Below are positions 7,180 to 15,567 of a DNA stretch of 28,673 nt, in pieces (the first letter of the stretch is position 1; the number at the start of each line of letters is the position of its first letter). A program made the position numbers and the translations under genes. Origin of the DNA: an uncultured Clostridia bacterium. Lineage in GTDB: Bacteria > Bacillota_A > Clostridia > TANB77 > CAG-508. Below the pieces are notes generated by a model. It made no database searches. It saw only the letters and a program-made list of their open reading frames with translations, and was not told the origin of the DNA. Location: NCBI GenBank assembly GCA_944392525.1, contig CALXXB010000011.1, positions 1 to 28,673 of the forward strand, given 5' to 3'.

Positions 7180-7827
7180 TTATTCTACATTTTTCTTGTT
7201 ATTATAAATCCTATCTAAAAATTCATCTGGATATGCTTTATCCAAAAAAACATCTAAATCATTCTTAGGTCCGATATTTTCTCTTCTTTCTTGTTGTCTA
7301 TTTGCTGCTAAAGCAGATATTGTAATATCAAATGTCATAAACAATATCAAGAATACTGTTAAAACTCTAACACTTTTTTTATAAATAAGTGGTTCTATTT
7401 TTTCAAGCCATGGATATACAACTTTTAAGAATGCTACTGCTATTATTCCCCAATACACACAATATAGTAAACAAATCCTTCCATTTAAATTCAATAGAAA
7501 TTTACTGTAATCCCAAGAAATAGTTCCAAAGAATGTTTCTTGAAAGAATGAGCATAAATATTCTAAAACTCCGCCCATTATCATTCCTGCGAAAAATGCA
7601 TCTTTTGGTTCTTTATATTTAGTAATTAGAAAATAGTATGCAACTGCTCCCATTCCATATACCTGTATAAAAGGTCCATATATCAAACCTTGTCTAATTA
7701 CTAAGGTTCTTGTGTATACTGTTGAGTATAGCATTTCTGCTATAAAACCAAATACGCTTCCTATAAGAAAAATCCAAAATATTTTTATTATGAAATTAAT
7801 TACTTTTGATACTTTATTTTCCTTCAT
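7180..7827 (-). CDS. CmpB-type putative ABC transporter permease (PF06541 family)
   Basis: Integral membrane protein of 215 residues with about five hydrophobic helices: near residues 10-32, 50-68, 78-95, 113-135 and 150-173. The family hallmarks are visible: GFIAEMLYS, then YGPFIQVYGMGAVAYYFL, the MGGVLEYLCSFFQE segment and WDYSKFLLNLNGRICL. It is annotated as a putative ABC permease by family, but no ATPase gene lies nearby and transport has not been shown for most members. The C-terminal 40 residues are soluble and charged. It overlaps the tcdA 3' end by 14 bases and precedes the helical-protein gene by 14 bases, forming one operon. Confidence 0.85.
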   Translation of the reverse strand: MKENKVSKVINFIIKIFWIFLIGSVFGFIAEMLYSTVYTRTLVIRQGLIYGPFIQVYGMGAVAYYFLITKYKEPKDAFFAGMIMGGVLEYLCSFFQETFFGTISWDYSKFLLNLNGRICLLYCVYWGIIAVAFLKVVYPWLEKIEPLIYKKSVRVLTVFLILFMTFDITISALAANRQQERRENIGPKNDLDVFLDKAYPDEFLDRIYNNKKNVE

Positions 7828-8518
7828 CTATTTCCCCATTTTTTATAATATCTTTTATAACTTCACCTGCAATAATTAGTCCACAAACAGATGGTACATA
7901 TGAAATACTTGCAGGAGTTTTTTCTTTTATGACTGGTTCTTCTTTTGAGTAAACTACTTTAACATCCTTTATATTTCTTTTTCTTAATTCTTTTCTAATT
8001 GTTCTTGCTAAAGGACACACATCTGTCTTACTAATATCTGCCACTTCAAATTTAGTTGCATCCAATTTATTCCCTGCTCCCATCGCTGATATAACAGGTA
8101 CTCTTTTTTCCTTTGCTTTTTCTATTATATTTATTTTTGTTTTTACTGTATCTACTGCATCTATTACATATGAAAAGCTTTCATTAATCAATTCTTGTTC
8201 TTCAAAATCTAGATTTTTAGGATTATAAATCTCTACATTTGCTTCAGGATTTATTTCTAAAATTCTTTCCCTCATGACCTCTATTTTACTTTTTCCTACT
8301 GTTTTAACATTGCTATGTATTTGTCTATTTATATTAGTTACAGAAATTTCATCTGGATCAACTAATACTAAATTTTCAACACCTGCTCTCACTAATCCTT
8401 CTACAGCAAATGAGCCAACTCCACCTATTCCATATATTATTACTTTTGCATCTTCTAATTTTCTTACTCCATCTTTTCCTATTAACTTTTCTGTTCTATC
8501 TTTCCAATTTTCTTTCAT
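7814..8518 (-). CDS. tcdA: tRNA threonylcarbamoyladenosine dehydratase (TcdA/CsdL)
   Basis: E1-like enzyme that uses ATP to convert t6A37 in ANN-decoding tRNAs to the cyclic form ct6A. The 234-residue protein has the ThiF/MoeB Rossmann start (VIIYGIGGVGSFAVEGLVRAGV, the GxGGVG loop at about residues 30-35), DPDEISVTNINRQIHS, YVIDAVDTVKTK and the TcdA-specific CPLARTIRKELRKR. The C-terminal PASISYVPSVCGLIIAGEVI matches the family. It is the first gene of a three-gene unit, whose promoter shares a perfect inverted repeat with that of the divergent FAD protein. The ribosome-binding site GTGGAG precedes the ATG. Confidence 0.94.
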   Translation of the reverse strand: MKENWKDRTEKLIGKDGVRKLEDAKVIIYGIGGVGSFAVEGLVRAGVENLVLVDPDEISVTNINRQIHSNVKTVGKSKIEVMRERILEINPEANVEIYNPKNLDFEEQELINESFSYVIDAVDTVKTKINIIEKAKEKRVPVISAMGAGNKLDATKFEVADISKTDVCPLARTIRKELRKRNIKDVKVVYSKEEPVIKEKTPASISYVPSVCGLIIAGEVIKDIIKNGEIDEGK

Positions 8519-8554
8519 TTTTTCTCCACTTTATAATATTCTACATTTTGATTT

Positions 8555-8587
8555 ATTATAGCATAGTTTTAAATTATATGCTATAAT
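8555..8587. promoter_or_regulatory. Symmetrical divergent promoter region, 11-bp perfect inverted repeat
   Basis: ATTATAGCATA (8555-8565) is perfectly inverted as TATGCTATAAT (8577-8587) around 11 bases. Each arm supplies a consensus -10 TATAAT, 8582-8587 for the plus gene and 8560-8555 for tcdA, and a weak -35-like TAGCAT for the opposite direction at 17-base spacing. The two promoters overlap face to face, so only one polymerase could bind at a time; the repeat may also be an operator. Confidence 0.6.
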
Positions 8588-8625
8588 AGTTATGTAATTT
8601 CTTTAAAATGTTGGGAGAGTAGGAT

Positions 8626-10188
8626 ATGATAAGGATTAGTAATATAAAAATATATGAAGACTTAGATGATAATCATTTAATAAATTTTATAGCTAAAAAA
8701 TATAAAATATCAAAAGAAGATATTCTAGAATGGCATATATCCAAAAAATCAATAGACGCTAGAAAGAAGGACAACGTCCACTATAACTATTCTATTGATT
8801 TAAAGGTAAAAAATGAAAATAAATATAAGAAATTTGATAAAGTAAAAGAAGTAATTTTACCAAATATAAAAATTAATAATCTAGATACTAAAAAAGCTGT
8901 TATAGTTGGAAGTGGTCCTAGTGGTCTATTTGCTGCTCTTACTTTAATTCAAAATGGTATATCTCCTATTGTTGTTGAACAAGGCTCTCCAGTTGAAGAA
9001 AGAGAAAAACAAGTAGATTTATTTAGAAAAACTGGTAAATTAAACACTCTATCAAATGTACAATTTGGTGAAGGTGGTGCAGGAACTTTTTCAGACGGGA
9101 AACTAACAACTGGTATCCATAGCCCATTTTGTAAAAAAGTTCTTGAAGAATTTGTGAATTTTGGAGCACCTGAAGAAATTTTATATTTAGCAAAGCCCCA
9201 TATTGGAACTGACAAATTAATTAAAGTAATAAGGAATATGAGAGAATATATTGTCTCTAAAGGAGGAAAATTTTTATTCAATACTAAAGTTATTGATTTT
9301 AATATTGACAATAATAGAATTACTTCAGTTACTTGCAAAGACAAAAATTCTACATATGAACTATCTGCCTCTCACGTAATTCTAGCAATTGGACATAGCT
9401 CAAGAGATACTTTCCAAAAGTTATACGAAAAAGGAATAAATATGGAAAAGAAAAACTTCTCTGTTGGAGTTAGAATAGAACATTTGCAAGAAAAGATTAA
9501 TAAATCTCAATACGGAGATAGTAAATTACAACTTTCTCCTGCTACATACAAACTTTCATGTCATTTACCCAATGGTCGCTCTTGTTATACATTTTGTATG
9601 TGCCCAGGTGGTGTTGTTATTGCTTCTTCTAGTGAAGAAAACACAATCGTTACAAATGGTATGAGCAATTTTTTAAGAGATGGTAAAAACGCAAACTCTG
9701 CTGTTTTAGTTAACGTTACACCCGAAGATTTTAAAGACTCTTCACCTCTTGCCGGAATCTATTTTCAAAAAGATTTAGAAGAAAAAGCTTTTAAATTAGG
9801 TGGCTCTAATTATTTCGCTCCTGTCCAAAGAGTAGAAGATTTCTTAAATAACAAAAAATCAGAATTTATTGGAGAAGTTGAACCTAGCTATTTACCAGGT
9901 GTTACTTTATCTAATTTACAAGAAATTTTACCTGATTTTGTAACAAGTACATTAAAACAAAGTATACCTTATTTTGATACTAAATTAAAAGGCTTTGCAG
10001 ACCCTGACAGCATTTTAACAGGAGTAGAAACTAGAAGTTCATCACCTGTTAAAATACCAAGAAATGAAAATTTAGTTTCTAATATTTCAGGATTATATCC
10101 TTGCGGTGAAGGCGCAGGTTACGCTGGTGGAATTATGTCAGCAGCTGTCGATGGAATTAAATGTGCTATTGCAGTTTTAGAGAGTTAA
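8626..10188 (+). CDS. FAD-dependent oxidoreductase of the COG2509 family
   Basis: Predicted cytoplasmic flavoprotein of 520 residues, close to the family's usual length. An N-terminal helical/RNA-binding-like segment of about 85 residues precedes the FAD Rossmann fold (AVIVGSGPSGLFAALTLIQNG, GxGxxG near residues 92-97, with E at VVEQG). Further hallmarks are NVQFGEGGAGTFSDGKLTT, a HVILAIGHSSRDTF segment, FCMCPGGVVIASSSE and the C-terminal second FAD contact LYPCGEGAGYAGGIMSAAVDG. The substrate is unknown. It has its own promoter, divergent from tcdA, and ends in a hairpin shared with the converging desulfurase gene. GGGAGAG upstream supports the start. Confidence 0.9.
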   Translation: MIRISNIKIYEDLDDNHLINFIAKKYKISKEDILEWHISKKSIDARKKDNVHYNYSIDLKVKNENKYKKFDKVKEVILPNIKINNLDTKKAVIVGSGPSGLFAALTLIQNGISPIVVEQGSPVEEREKQVDLFRKTGKLNTLSNVQFGEGGAGTFSDGKLTTGIHSPFCKKVLEEFVNFGAPEEILYLAKPHIGTDKLIKVIRNMREYIVSKGGKFLFNTKVIDFNIDNNRITSVTCKDKNSTYELSASHVILAIGHSSRDTFQKLYEKGINMEKKNFSVGVRIEHLQEKINKSQYGDSKLQLSPATYKLSCHLPNGRSCYTFCMCPGGVVIASSSEENTIVTNGMSNFLRDGKNANSAVLVNVTPEDFKDSSPLAGIYFQKDLEEKAFKLGGSNYFAPVQRVEDFLNNKKSEFIGEVEPSYLPGVTLSNLQEILPDFVTSTLKQSIPYFDTKLKGFADPDSILTGVETRSSSPVKIPRNENLVSNISGLYPCGEGAGYAGGIMSAAVDGIKCAIAVLES

Positions 10189-10205
10189 GCCTTAGCTTAA
10201 CTCTC
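10180..10205. terminator. Bidirectional terminator hairpin holding both converging stop codons
   Basis: GAGAGTTAAGC (10180-10190) is perfectly inverted at 10195-10205 around a four-base loop. The TAA of the plus-strand FAD gene (10186-10188) lies in one arm, and the TAA of the minus-strand desulfurase (10194-10192) starts in the loop. T tracts are short on both sides. Confidence 0.6.
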
Positions 10206-11329
10206 TTATTCCTTCTTCTATACTTTCTACTAAAAAATCCACATCCTCTTTAGTATTTTCTTCTCCAAAAGTCACTCTTAATGCTCCTTTTGCCATTTCA
10301 TCGGACAATCCTATTGCTTTTAATACATGTGATGGTGCTGAATCACCTGATGAACATGCAGAACCACTAGATGCACATATTCCTTTAGCATCCAGTTTTA
10401 GAAGTAAACTTCCTGCATCTATTCCTCTAAATGAAAAATTACTATTGCTTGGAACTCTTAAATTTCTAGATCCATTTAAAACAGCATTAGGAATTCTCAT
10501 TTCTACTAAATTTATATAATAATCTCTTAAACTTTGTAAATATTTCATGCTTTCATCTAACCCTATTCTTGCAATTTCACATGCTTTTCCTAATCCTACA
10601 ATTCCTGCAACATTCTCTGTCCCTGCTCTTCTATCTCTTTCTTGATGCCCTCCATCTATTAATTTTTCAATTCTTATTCCATTTTTTATATATAAAGCCC
10701 CTACTCCCTTTGGTGCATATAATTTATGTCCAGATAGAGATAGCATATCAATCCCCATTTTCTTAACATCTATGGGAATATGTCCGACATGCCTGTACGC
10801 TATCTGTATGAAATATTATATTATACATTTTAGCAATTTTTGAAATTTCATATACAGGCTGTATTGTACCTATTTCATTATTTACAGACATAATACTAAT
10901 TAATATAGTATCATTTCTAATAGCTCTTCTTAATTCTTCTAAGTCTACTATTCCGTTTTTATTAACATCTAAATAAGTTACTTTAAATCCTTGTCTTTCT
11001 ATTTTTTTACATGTATGTAAAACTGCTGGATGTTCTATTTTAGATGTTATTATATGTTTTCCTTTTCGAGAATTTGCATATGCTATTCCTTTTATAGCCA
11101 TATTGTCACTTTCTGAACCACCACCTGTAAAATACACTTCATTTGGCTCACAATTTATCAATGAAGCAACTCTTTTTCTTGATTCTTCCATTCCTCTTTT
11201 TGCTTCTCTTCCCAAACTATATAATGATGACGGATTCCCACATTTTTCTTGTAAATATGGTAACATTTCATTCAAAACTTCTTCTTTTACCATCGTTGTA
11301 GCAGCATGGTCAAAATATCTAATTTTCAT
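10192..11329 (-). CDS. Cysteine desulfurase (NifS/IscS family), interrupted by an in-frame CGG needing a +1 shift
   Basis: PLP enzyme that moves sulfur from cysteine to scaffold proteins for Fe-S clusters, thiamine or tRNA thiolation. The first frame has YFDHAATT, GNPSSLYSLGR, FTGGGSESDNMAI and HPAVLHTCK. It derails at GCA-TGT-CGG (CGG 10786-10784), just after HTDSVQA-C. Skipping the C continues GHIPIDVKKMGIDMLSLSGHK (PLP lysine in SGHK), then RAGTENVAG and the catalytic loop ASSGSACSSGD. The recoded product is about 378 residues, normal length. I chose ATG 11329 over an in-frame TTG six bases earlier because AGAAAGGA lies eight bases before it. It follows the patatin gene by 54 bases. Separate clusters of conserved residues on both sides argue that the gene is functional. 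Confidence 0.88.
10784..10786 (-). other. In-frame CGG at the cysteine desulfurase +1 frame change
   Basis: Minus-strand context is GCA-TGT-CGG-ACA. Skipping C10786 gives GCA-TGT-GGA-CAT and restores the conserved QAxGHIPID. A T-insertion reading (GCA-GTC-GGA) is formally possible here, but the C-skip reading agrees with the other three sites. Confidence 0.65.
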
Positions 11330-11383
11330 AAACAAAATCCTTTCTAAAAATATTTTTTATTATATTATTATTTATTATATTCT

Positions 11384-12242
11384 TTACTCTTTTAAAACTT
11401 GTTTAATTTTTTCAATATTTTGAATAACCGTATCATAACCATATTTATAACAATTATCTAATTTTTCCAAGTCAAATAGTCCTGTCTTATCAGTCTTTAC
11501 TGTTAGTATTAAATCACTTGTTCCTAAACCGTCTTCTGAAATTTTATTTCCCATAATATCTAATGTTCTCATTGTAAAATCCATAATATTACTTTCTTCA
11601 TTAACGTCATCAGCTTCAAAATTTATTGCAATTACTTTATCCGCTCCTTGTTTTCTAACCTCTTCTACTGGTACATTGTCCAATACTCCACCATCATAAA
11701 AACTATGTCCGTTAAACTCACACGGACAAAATATAGCGGGGAAACTGCTACTTGCTCTTACGGCTTTTCCTATTGGTATATCTGTTATATATCTACTACC
11801 ATCTTCTCCCAATGGCACTTTATTTGTAAATATATACTCTCTTGCTTCTTTTACATCTACTGCTGTTATTACAAGTGGCATATTTGTTAATTCTTCAATT
11901 TTATTAATTCCTTTTCTTAAAGCTAATTTATCATATACTTTTTCTAAACTTTCACCTGTTTTTAAGCCTGTTACTTCTACTTTTTTATTTTTTAAATAAT
12001 TTTTAAATCCTGAAAATACATAACTAGAATTTAATCCTACTATTTCTTTTGAATACATTTTAAACGCTTCATATATATAATAAGGCGAAAAACCGAATAG
12101 CATATAATGATGATACTAACGCTCCTGAACTTGTTCCTCCTATTATATCTATTTTTATATTATTATCTTCTAATGCTTTTAATACTCCCGCATGAGCTAT
12201 TCCTCTTGTTCCGCCTCCTGATAATGCTAAACCTAATTTCAA
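11384..12242 (-). CDS. Patatin-like phospholipase, interrupted by an in-frame CGG needing a +1 shift
   Basis: Bacterial patatin family (RssA/YlbK-like) Ser-Asp acyl hydrolase. The N-terminal frame from TTG 12242 reads [20 protein letters not shown]: oxyanion loop GGGTRG (9-14), then nucleophile elbow GTSSG (Ser39). It derails at GCT-ATT-CGG (CGG 12095-12093). Skipping the C gives [14 protein letters not shown] and the rest of the domain, including [12 protein letters not shown] and the catalytic Asp in DGGVLDNVP. The recoded length is about 285 residues. AAGGAAAG lies about ten bases before the TTG. The product is probably cytoplasmic since no signal peptide is seen. It is followed by the cysteine desulfurase in the same direction, with no terminator seen between them. 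The true substrate is unknown. Confidence 0.85.
12093..12095 (-). other. In-frame CGG at the patatin +1 frame change
   Basis: Minus-strand context is GCT-ATT-CGG-TTT. Skipping C12095 gives GCT-ATT-GGT-TTT and rejoins the patatin frame. Confidence 0.7.
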
Positions 12243-12296
12243 AATACCACTTCTTTCCTTTCTATTAGTATTTACTTATTTCTATTTTTTAAACGT

Positions 12297-12328
12297 AAAA
12301 AAAGTTACTATTTTTCATAGTAACTTTT
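12297..12328 (-). terminator. Rho-independent terminator after the WG-repeat gene
   Basis: On the minus strand AAAAGTTACTAT (12328-12317), a five-base loop and ATAGTAACTTTT (12311-12300) form a perfect 12-bp stem continuing into TTT (12299-12297). It ends the HlyC/CorC-WG unit. Confidence 0.88.
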
Positions 12329-12335
12329 CTATTTT

Positions 12336-14087
12336 TTATTCGTTAGATGTATTATTATTTAAATCTGTATAATAAAATTCTCCAAAACCATATTGTACTC
12401 TATAATAACTACCTATGAAATAAGGTTCTGTCTCTTCATTTAACGTATATGTTGGTGCTAATACTTCTTCACCTGCTGAATTTACAACTCCCCATTTTCC
12501 ATCTAGTCTTACTCCTGCAAATCCATATTCGTTAAATTCCGTAACTTTATCATATTTTGCTTCTACGACAATATTTCCATTCTTATTTGCAAATCCCCAT
12601 TTATCATTTTCTTTTTTAGCAAATAATGTGTTGTTTGGATATACTTCTGTATTATTTAACTCTTTACCATCTTTATCAAAATATTTAGTATCAAGTTCAT
12701 TAGATATTTTGATGTAATTTTCTTTAACCTCAACATTTGCATTTGTCATCTCACAAACTTGAGTCATATCTTTTGAATATAACCTTGTAGTACTATCTGC
12801 TGTTGTAGTTGCTTGTATAACATTTGTTCCTTCTATTTTTTGAAGTGCATCATTATTTAATTCTATCTTAACATTATCATCATCATCAATTACACCCAAT
12901 TTAGATTGTTCATTACTTGCGATAAAGTAATTGTCAAATAAATATTCAATATAGTTATATTTTTCTTCTATAACTTGTTCACCTTCATCATTTATTACTC
13001 CATATTTTGTTCCATTACTATTATCAATTCTTATTTTATATTTTTCGTTTGAAGTATTTAATATAGCTATATTTCTATCTATATTTACTTGTGTTCCATC
13101 ACTATTATACACTGTAATTCCTTGACTATTTTGTGCATACAAGTATATTCCTGTAATATCTATTTGACTATATTCTGTTGGTACAATTACATTTCCATCT
13201 AAATTTGCAATTCCAAATTTTTTACTTTTTTCTATTGTGAATAATTTGTTGCTCTCATCATATTCAATAGATTGATACTCATTAGGAATCAATTCTTCAT
13301 CATTTTTCATAACTCCATATTGACCATTTTTTGCACATAATATATAAGCATTTTCATCATCTTCAATTCCTATTACTCTAGAAAGCTCATTATATTCTGG
13401 GTCTAACAATAATTTTCCATCATAATTAATATATCCATATCTATATCCTTCATCTGTTGTATTAGATATAATATAACCTGCAAATTTATAATTGTTTTTA
13501 GACGTATAATATCCATCTACTGAAATTTTATCATATTTAATATCAACTAATTTATTACCTTTGATATTAATTACTCCATATTTTTCATCTTGCTTTACTA
13601 ACAATTCCCCTTCTTTATAAGGTAATCCCTCAATTGATTCATATATTGGTTTTGTTATTTCTTTTCCTTCAAAATCAATAATTCCAAATTTTCCATCTTT
13701 CTCATATTTTAATACACTTTTTTCATACATCAAATCACTTGAAATATTTTGTAATTGTATTGGTTGTACATTTTGGTAATCTGTTAGTATCTCTTCTTTT
13801 CGTTCATTTAGAACTTTTGTACTATCACCTTCGTAACACACATATAGAGCCTTTTCAGGATTTGGAATTATTACATTATCAAATTCAGCATCAATTATTG
13901 TATTTCCACTTCTATCTATTACTCCTGATAAATTATCCTTTTTTAATACAAAGTAATTATAAGTACTTACCTTTTCTACTTCATATTCTCTACCATTTTT
14001 GTATATAAAATATACAGAAACTCCAACAATAATTGCTATTAATATTATTGCAATTATAATGTTACGAATTATAAAATTTCTTTTCAT
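12336..14087 (-). CDS. WG-repeat membrane-anchored protein
   Basis: The 583-residue protein has an N-terminal membrane anchor (IIIAIILIAIIVGVSVYFIY, about residues 9-28) followed by an extracytoplasmic-looking domain made of WG/KWG-type repeats. Clear units include FGIIDFEGKEITKPIYESI, YGVINIKGNKLVDIKYDKI, WGFANKNGNIVVEAKYDKV and WGVVNSAGEEVLAPTY. Such repeats form beta-propeller-like or sheet surfaces; function is usually unknown. A longer start at 14144 would overlap the upstream gene by 44 bases and begin with a lysine run; I chose ATG 14087, which has GAGAGGAT seven bases upstream and starts 13 bases after the HlyC/CorC stop. The two genes are probably cotranscribed. Confidence 0.85.
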   Translation of the reverse strand: MKRNFIIRNIIIAIILIAIIVGVSVYFIYKNGREYEVEKVSTYNYFVLKKDNLSGVIDRSGNTIIDAEFDNVIIPNPEKALYVCYEGDSTKVLNERKEEILTDYQNVQPIQLQNISSDLMYEKSVLKYEKDGKFGIIDFEGKEITKPIYESIEGLPYKEGELLVKQDEKYGVINIKGNKLVDIKYDKISVDGYYTSKNNYKFAGYIISNTTDEGYRYGYINYDGKLLLDPEYNELSRVIGIEDDENAYILCAKNGQYGVMKNDEELIPNEYQSIEYDESNKLFTIEKSKKFGIANLDGNVIVPTEYSQIDITGIYLYAQNSQGITVYNSDGTQVNIDRNIAILNTSNEKYKIRIDNSNGTKYGVINDEGEQVIEEKYNYIEYLFDNYFIASNEQSKLGVIDDDDNVKIELNNDALQKIEGTNVIQATTTADSTTRLYSKDMTQVCEMTNANVEVKENYIKISNELDTKYFDKDGKELNNTEVYPNNTLFAKKENDKWGFANKNGNIVVEAKYDKVTEFNEYGFAGVRLDGKWGVVNSAGEEVLAPTYTLNEETEPYFIGSYYRVQYGFGEFYYTDLNNNTSNE

Positions 14088-14100
14088 ATTAAAATCCTCT

Positions 14101-15435
14101 CTATTCCTCTTCTTTTTCTTCTTGTTCTTCGTTATCTTCTTCAATATTATTTTTACAAGCTTTTACTTTTATTATTCTTTTATCTTCATATTCTTCAATT
14201 TTATAAGTTACTCTTTCTGTTTCAATTATAGGATTTTCTTCATCTTTTGGTATTCTTCCCATTTCTTCTTGTAAATAACCTGAAAGTGTATCATAATCTC
14301 CTTCTGGAATTTTTGCATCTAATAATTTATTTACATCATAAATTGGAAGACTTCCTGATAATAAATATGTATTATCATCTATTTTTTCATATTCCTTTTC
14401 TTCTTTATCATATTCATCATAGATATCCCCAACTAATTCCTCTAAGATATCTTCCATTGTAATTAATCCTGCAGTTCCACCATATTCATCAACTATAATT
14501 GCAATTTGTGTTTTGTTTTTTTGTAACTCTTTAAATACTTCGTTTATTAATCTATTTTGTGATACAAAATATGCTTCTTTAACTACATTTTTTACTCTAA
14601 AAGATTTCTTTCTTATATTTTTTAAGACATCTTTAACATATAATATACCTTTTACTTCATCTATTGTTTCATCATATACAGGTATTCTACTATAACGGAA
14701 TTCTTCTTTTTCCAATTCATCCATTAATTCATCTGTACTGATGTTTATATCTACTGCAAATATATCTTTTCTGTGTCTCATAATTTCAGATACTGTTATA
14801 TCATTAAATTCAAAGACATTATTTATTAATTCTTTTTCTTCCTCTTTGATGTTTCCGCTTTCTTCACCTTGGTCTACCATCATTTTAATTTCTTCTTCTG
14901 TTACTTGTTCTTCATCTGTTTCAGATACACCAAACATTTTTGATACTGTGTTTGTAACAAAAGTTAATAATTTTACAAATGGTGATGTCAAAATAAATAT
15001 TGCTCTTATTATACCAATAGTTCCAAATGATATTTTTTCATAATATTTCATTGCTAATCTTTTTGGTACTAATTCTCCAAATACTAAAGTAAAGAATGAC
15101 AATATAATTGTAATTAATACAATTGATATACTGTTCCATACTGTTAAGCTAAAAAATGGCATTAGATTATAAAGAATTGGTGATAATCTTGCCGCAAATG
15201 CGTCTGATGCAAACGCACTTGATAAAAATCCTGCTAAAGTGATTCCTATTTGTATTGTTGCTAGGAATTTACTTGGTGATTTCAACATCCCTTCAATTTG
15301 TTTTGCTTTTTTGTTTCCTTCTTTCGCTTGTTTTTCTATTTTAGCGTCATTTAGTGAGATAAAAGCGATCTCACTTGCTGCAAAAAATGCATTAATAAAA
15401 ATTAGTATTACTAAAACAACGAGTTGTGCTAACAT
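14101..15435 (-). CDS. CNNM/CBS-domain membrane protein (HlyC/CorC family)
   Basis: Membrane protein of 444 residues, related to HlyC/TlyC, YrkA/YhdP and MpfA-type magnesium exporters. Residues 1-185 are the CNNM (DUF21) domain: an N-terminal helix (LAQLVVLVILIFINAFFAASE), FISLNDAKIEK, ATIQIGITLAGFLSSAFAS and FGELVPKRLAMKY. Two CBS modules follow, starting near VSEIMRHRKDIFAVD and ending with AIIVDEYGGTAGLITMEDILEELVGDI. The C-terminal CorC/HlyC domain (LLSGSLPIYDVNKLL, then DTLSGYLQEEMGRIP) precedes a very acidic tail of about 20 residues. A consensus promoter lies upstream, and the WG protein follows 13 bases downstream. Ion specificity cannot be read from the sequence; Mg2+/Co2+ is a family inference. 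Confidence 0.93.
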   Translation of the reverse strand: MLAQLVVLVILIFINAFFAASEIAFISLNDAKIEKQAKEGNKKAKQIEGMLKSPSKFLATIQIGITLAGFLSSAFASDAFAARLSPILYNLMPFFSLTVWNSISIVLITIILSFFTLVFGELVPKRLAMKYYEKISFGTIGIIRAIFILTSPFVKLLTFVTNTVSKMFGVSETDEEQVTEEEIKMMVDQGEESGNIKEEEKELINNVFEFNDITVSEIMRHRKDIFAVDINISTDELMDELEKEEFRYSRIPVYDETIDEVKGILYVKDVLKNIRKKSFRVKNVVKEAYFVSQNRLINEVFKELQKNKTQIAIIVDEYGGTAGLITMEDILEELVGDIYDEYDKEEKEYEKIDDNTYLLSGSLPIYDVNKLLDAKIPEGDYDTLSGYLQEEMGRIPKDEENPIIETERVTYKIEEYEDKRIIKVKACKNNIEEDNEEQEEKEEE

Positions 15436-15477
15436 TAAAAAATCTACTCTCCTTTTTTATAAAAATTTTACATATAT

Positions 15478-15506
15478 ATTGTACCAAAAACAAACTATAA
15501 ATTCAA
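15478..15506 (-). promoter_or_regulatory. SigA-type promoter of the HlyC/CorC gene
   Basis: -35 TTGAAT (15506-15501), 17 bases, -10 TACAAT (15483-15478) on the minus strand, about 40 bases before the start codon. Confidence 0.65.
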
Positions 15507-15518
15507 CTAATCTTCAAA

Positions 15519-15559
15519 AGAAAATCAAATAGTAACTATATAATAATTACTATTTGATT
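15519..15559 (-). terminator. Terminator after the thioester adhesin gene
   Basis: On the minus strand AATCAAATAGTAA (15559-15547) and TTACTATTTGATT (15535-15523) form a perfect 13-bp stem around an 11-base loop, followed by TTCTTTTG. It lies eight bases after the adhesin stop, so no extra coding sequence follows. Confidence 0.75.
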
Positions 15560-15567
15560 GCTTTCTC

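Noticed and set aside
8949..9344. 131-codon minus-strand ORF inside the FAD oxidoreductase gene
   Set aside because: Antisense shadow of a well-supported conserved gene.
14088..14144. Upstream start of the WG-repeat protein
   Set aside because: It would overlap the HlyC/CorC gene by 44 bases with no ribosome site, while ATG 14087 has a good one.
13999..14274. Plus-strand ORF rich in Phe/Ile/Tyr opposite the HlyC/CorC-WG junction
   Set aside because: Mirror of the acidic HlyC tail and WG membrane anchor; no ribosome site and no family resemblance.
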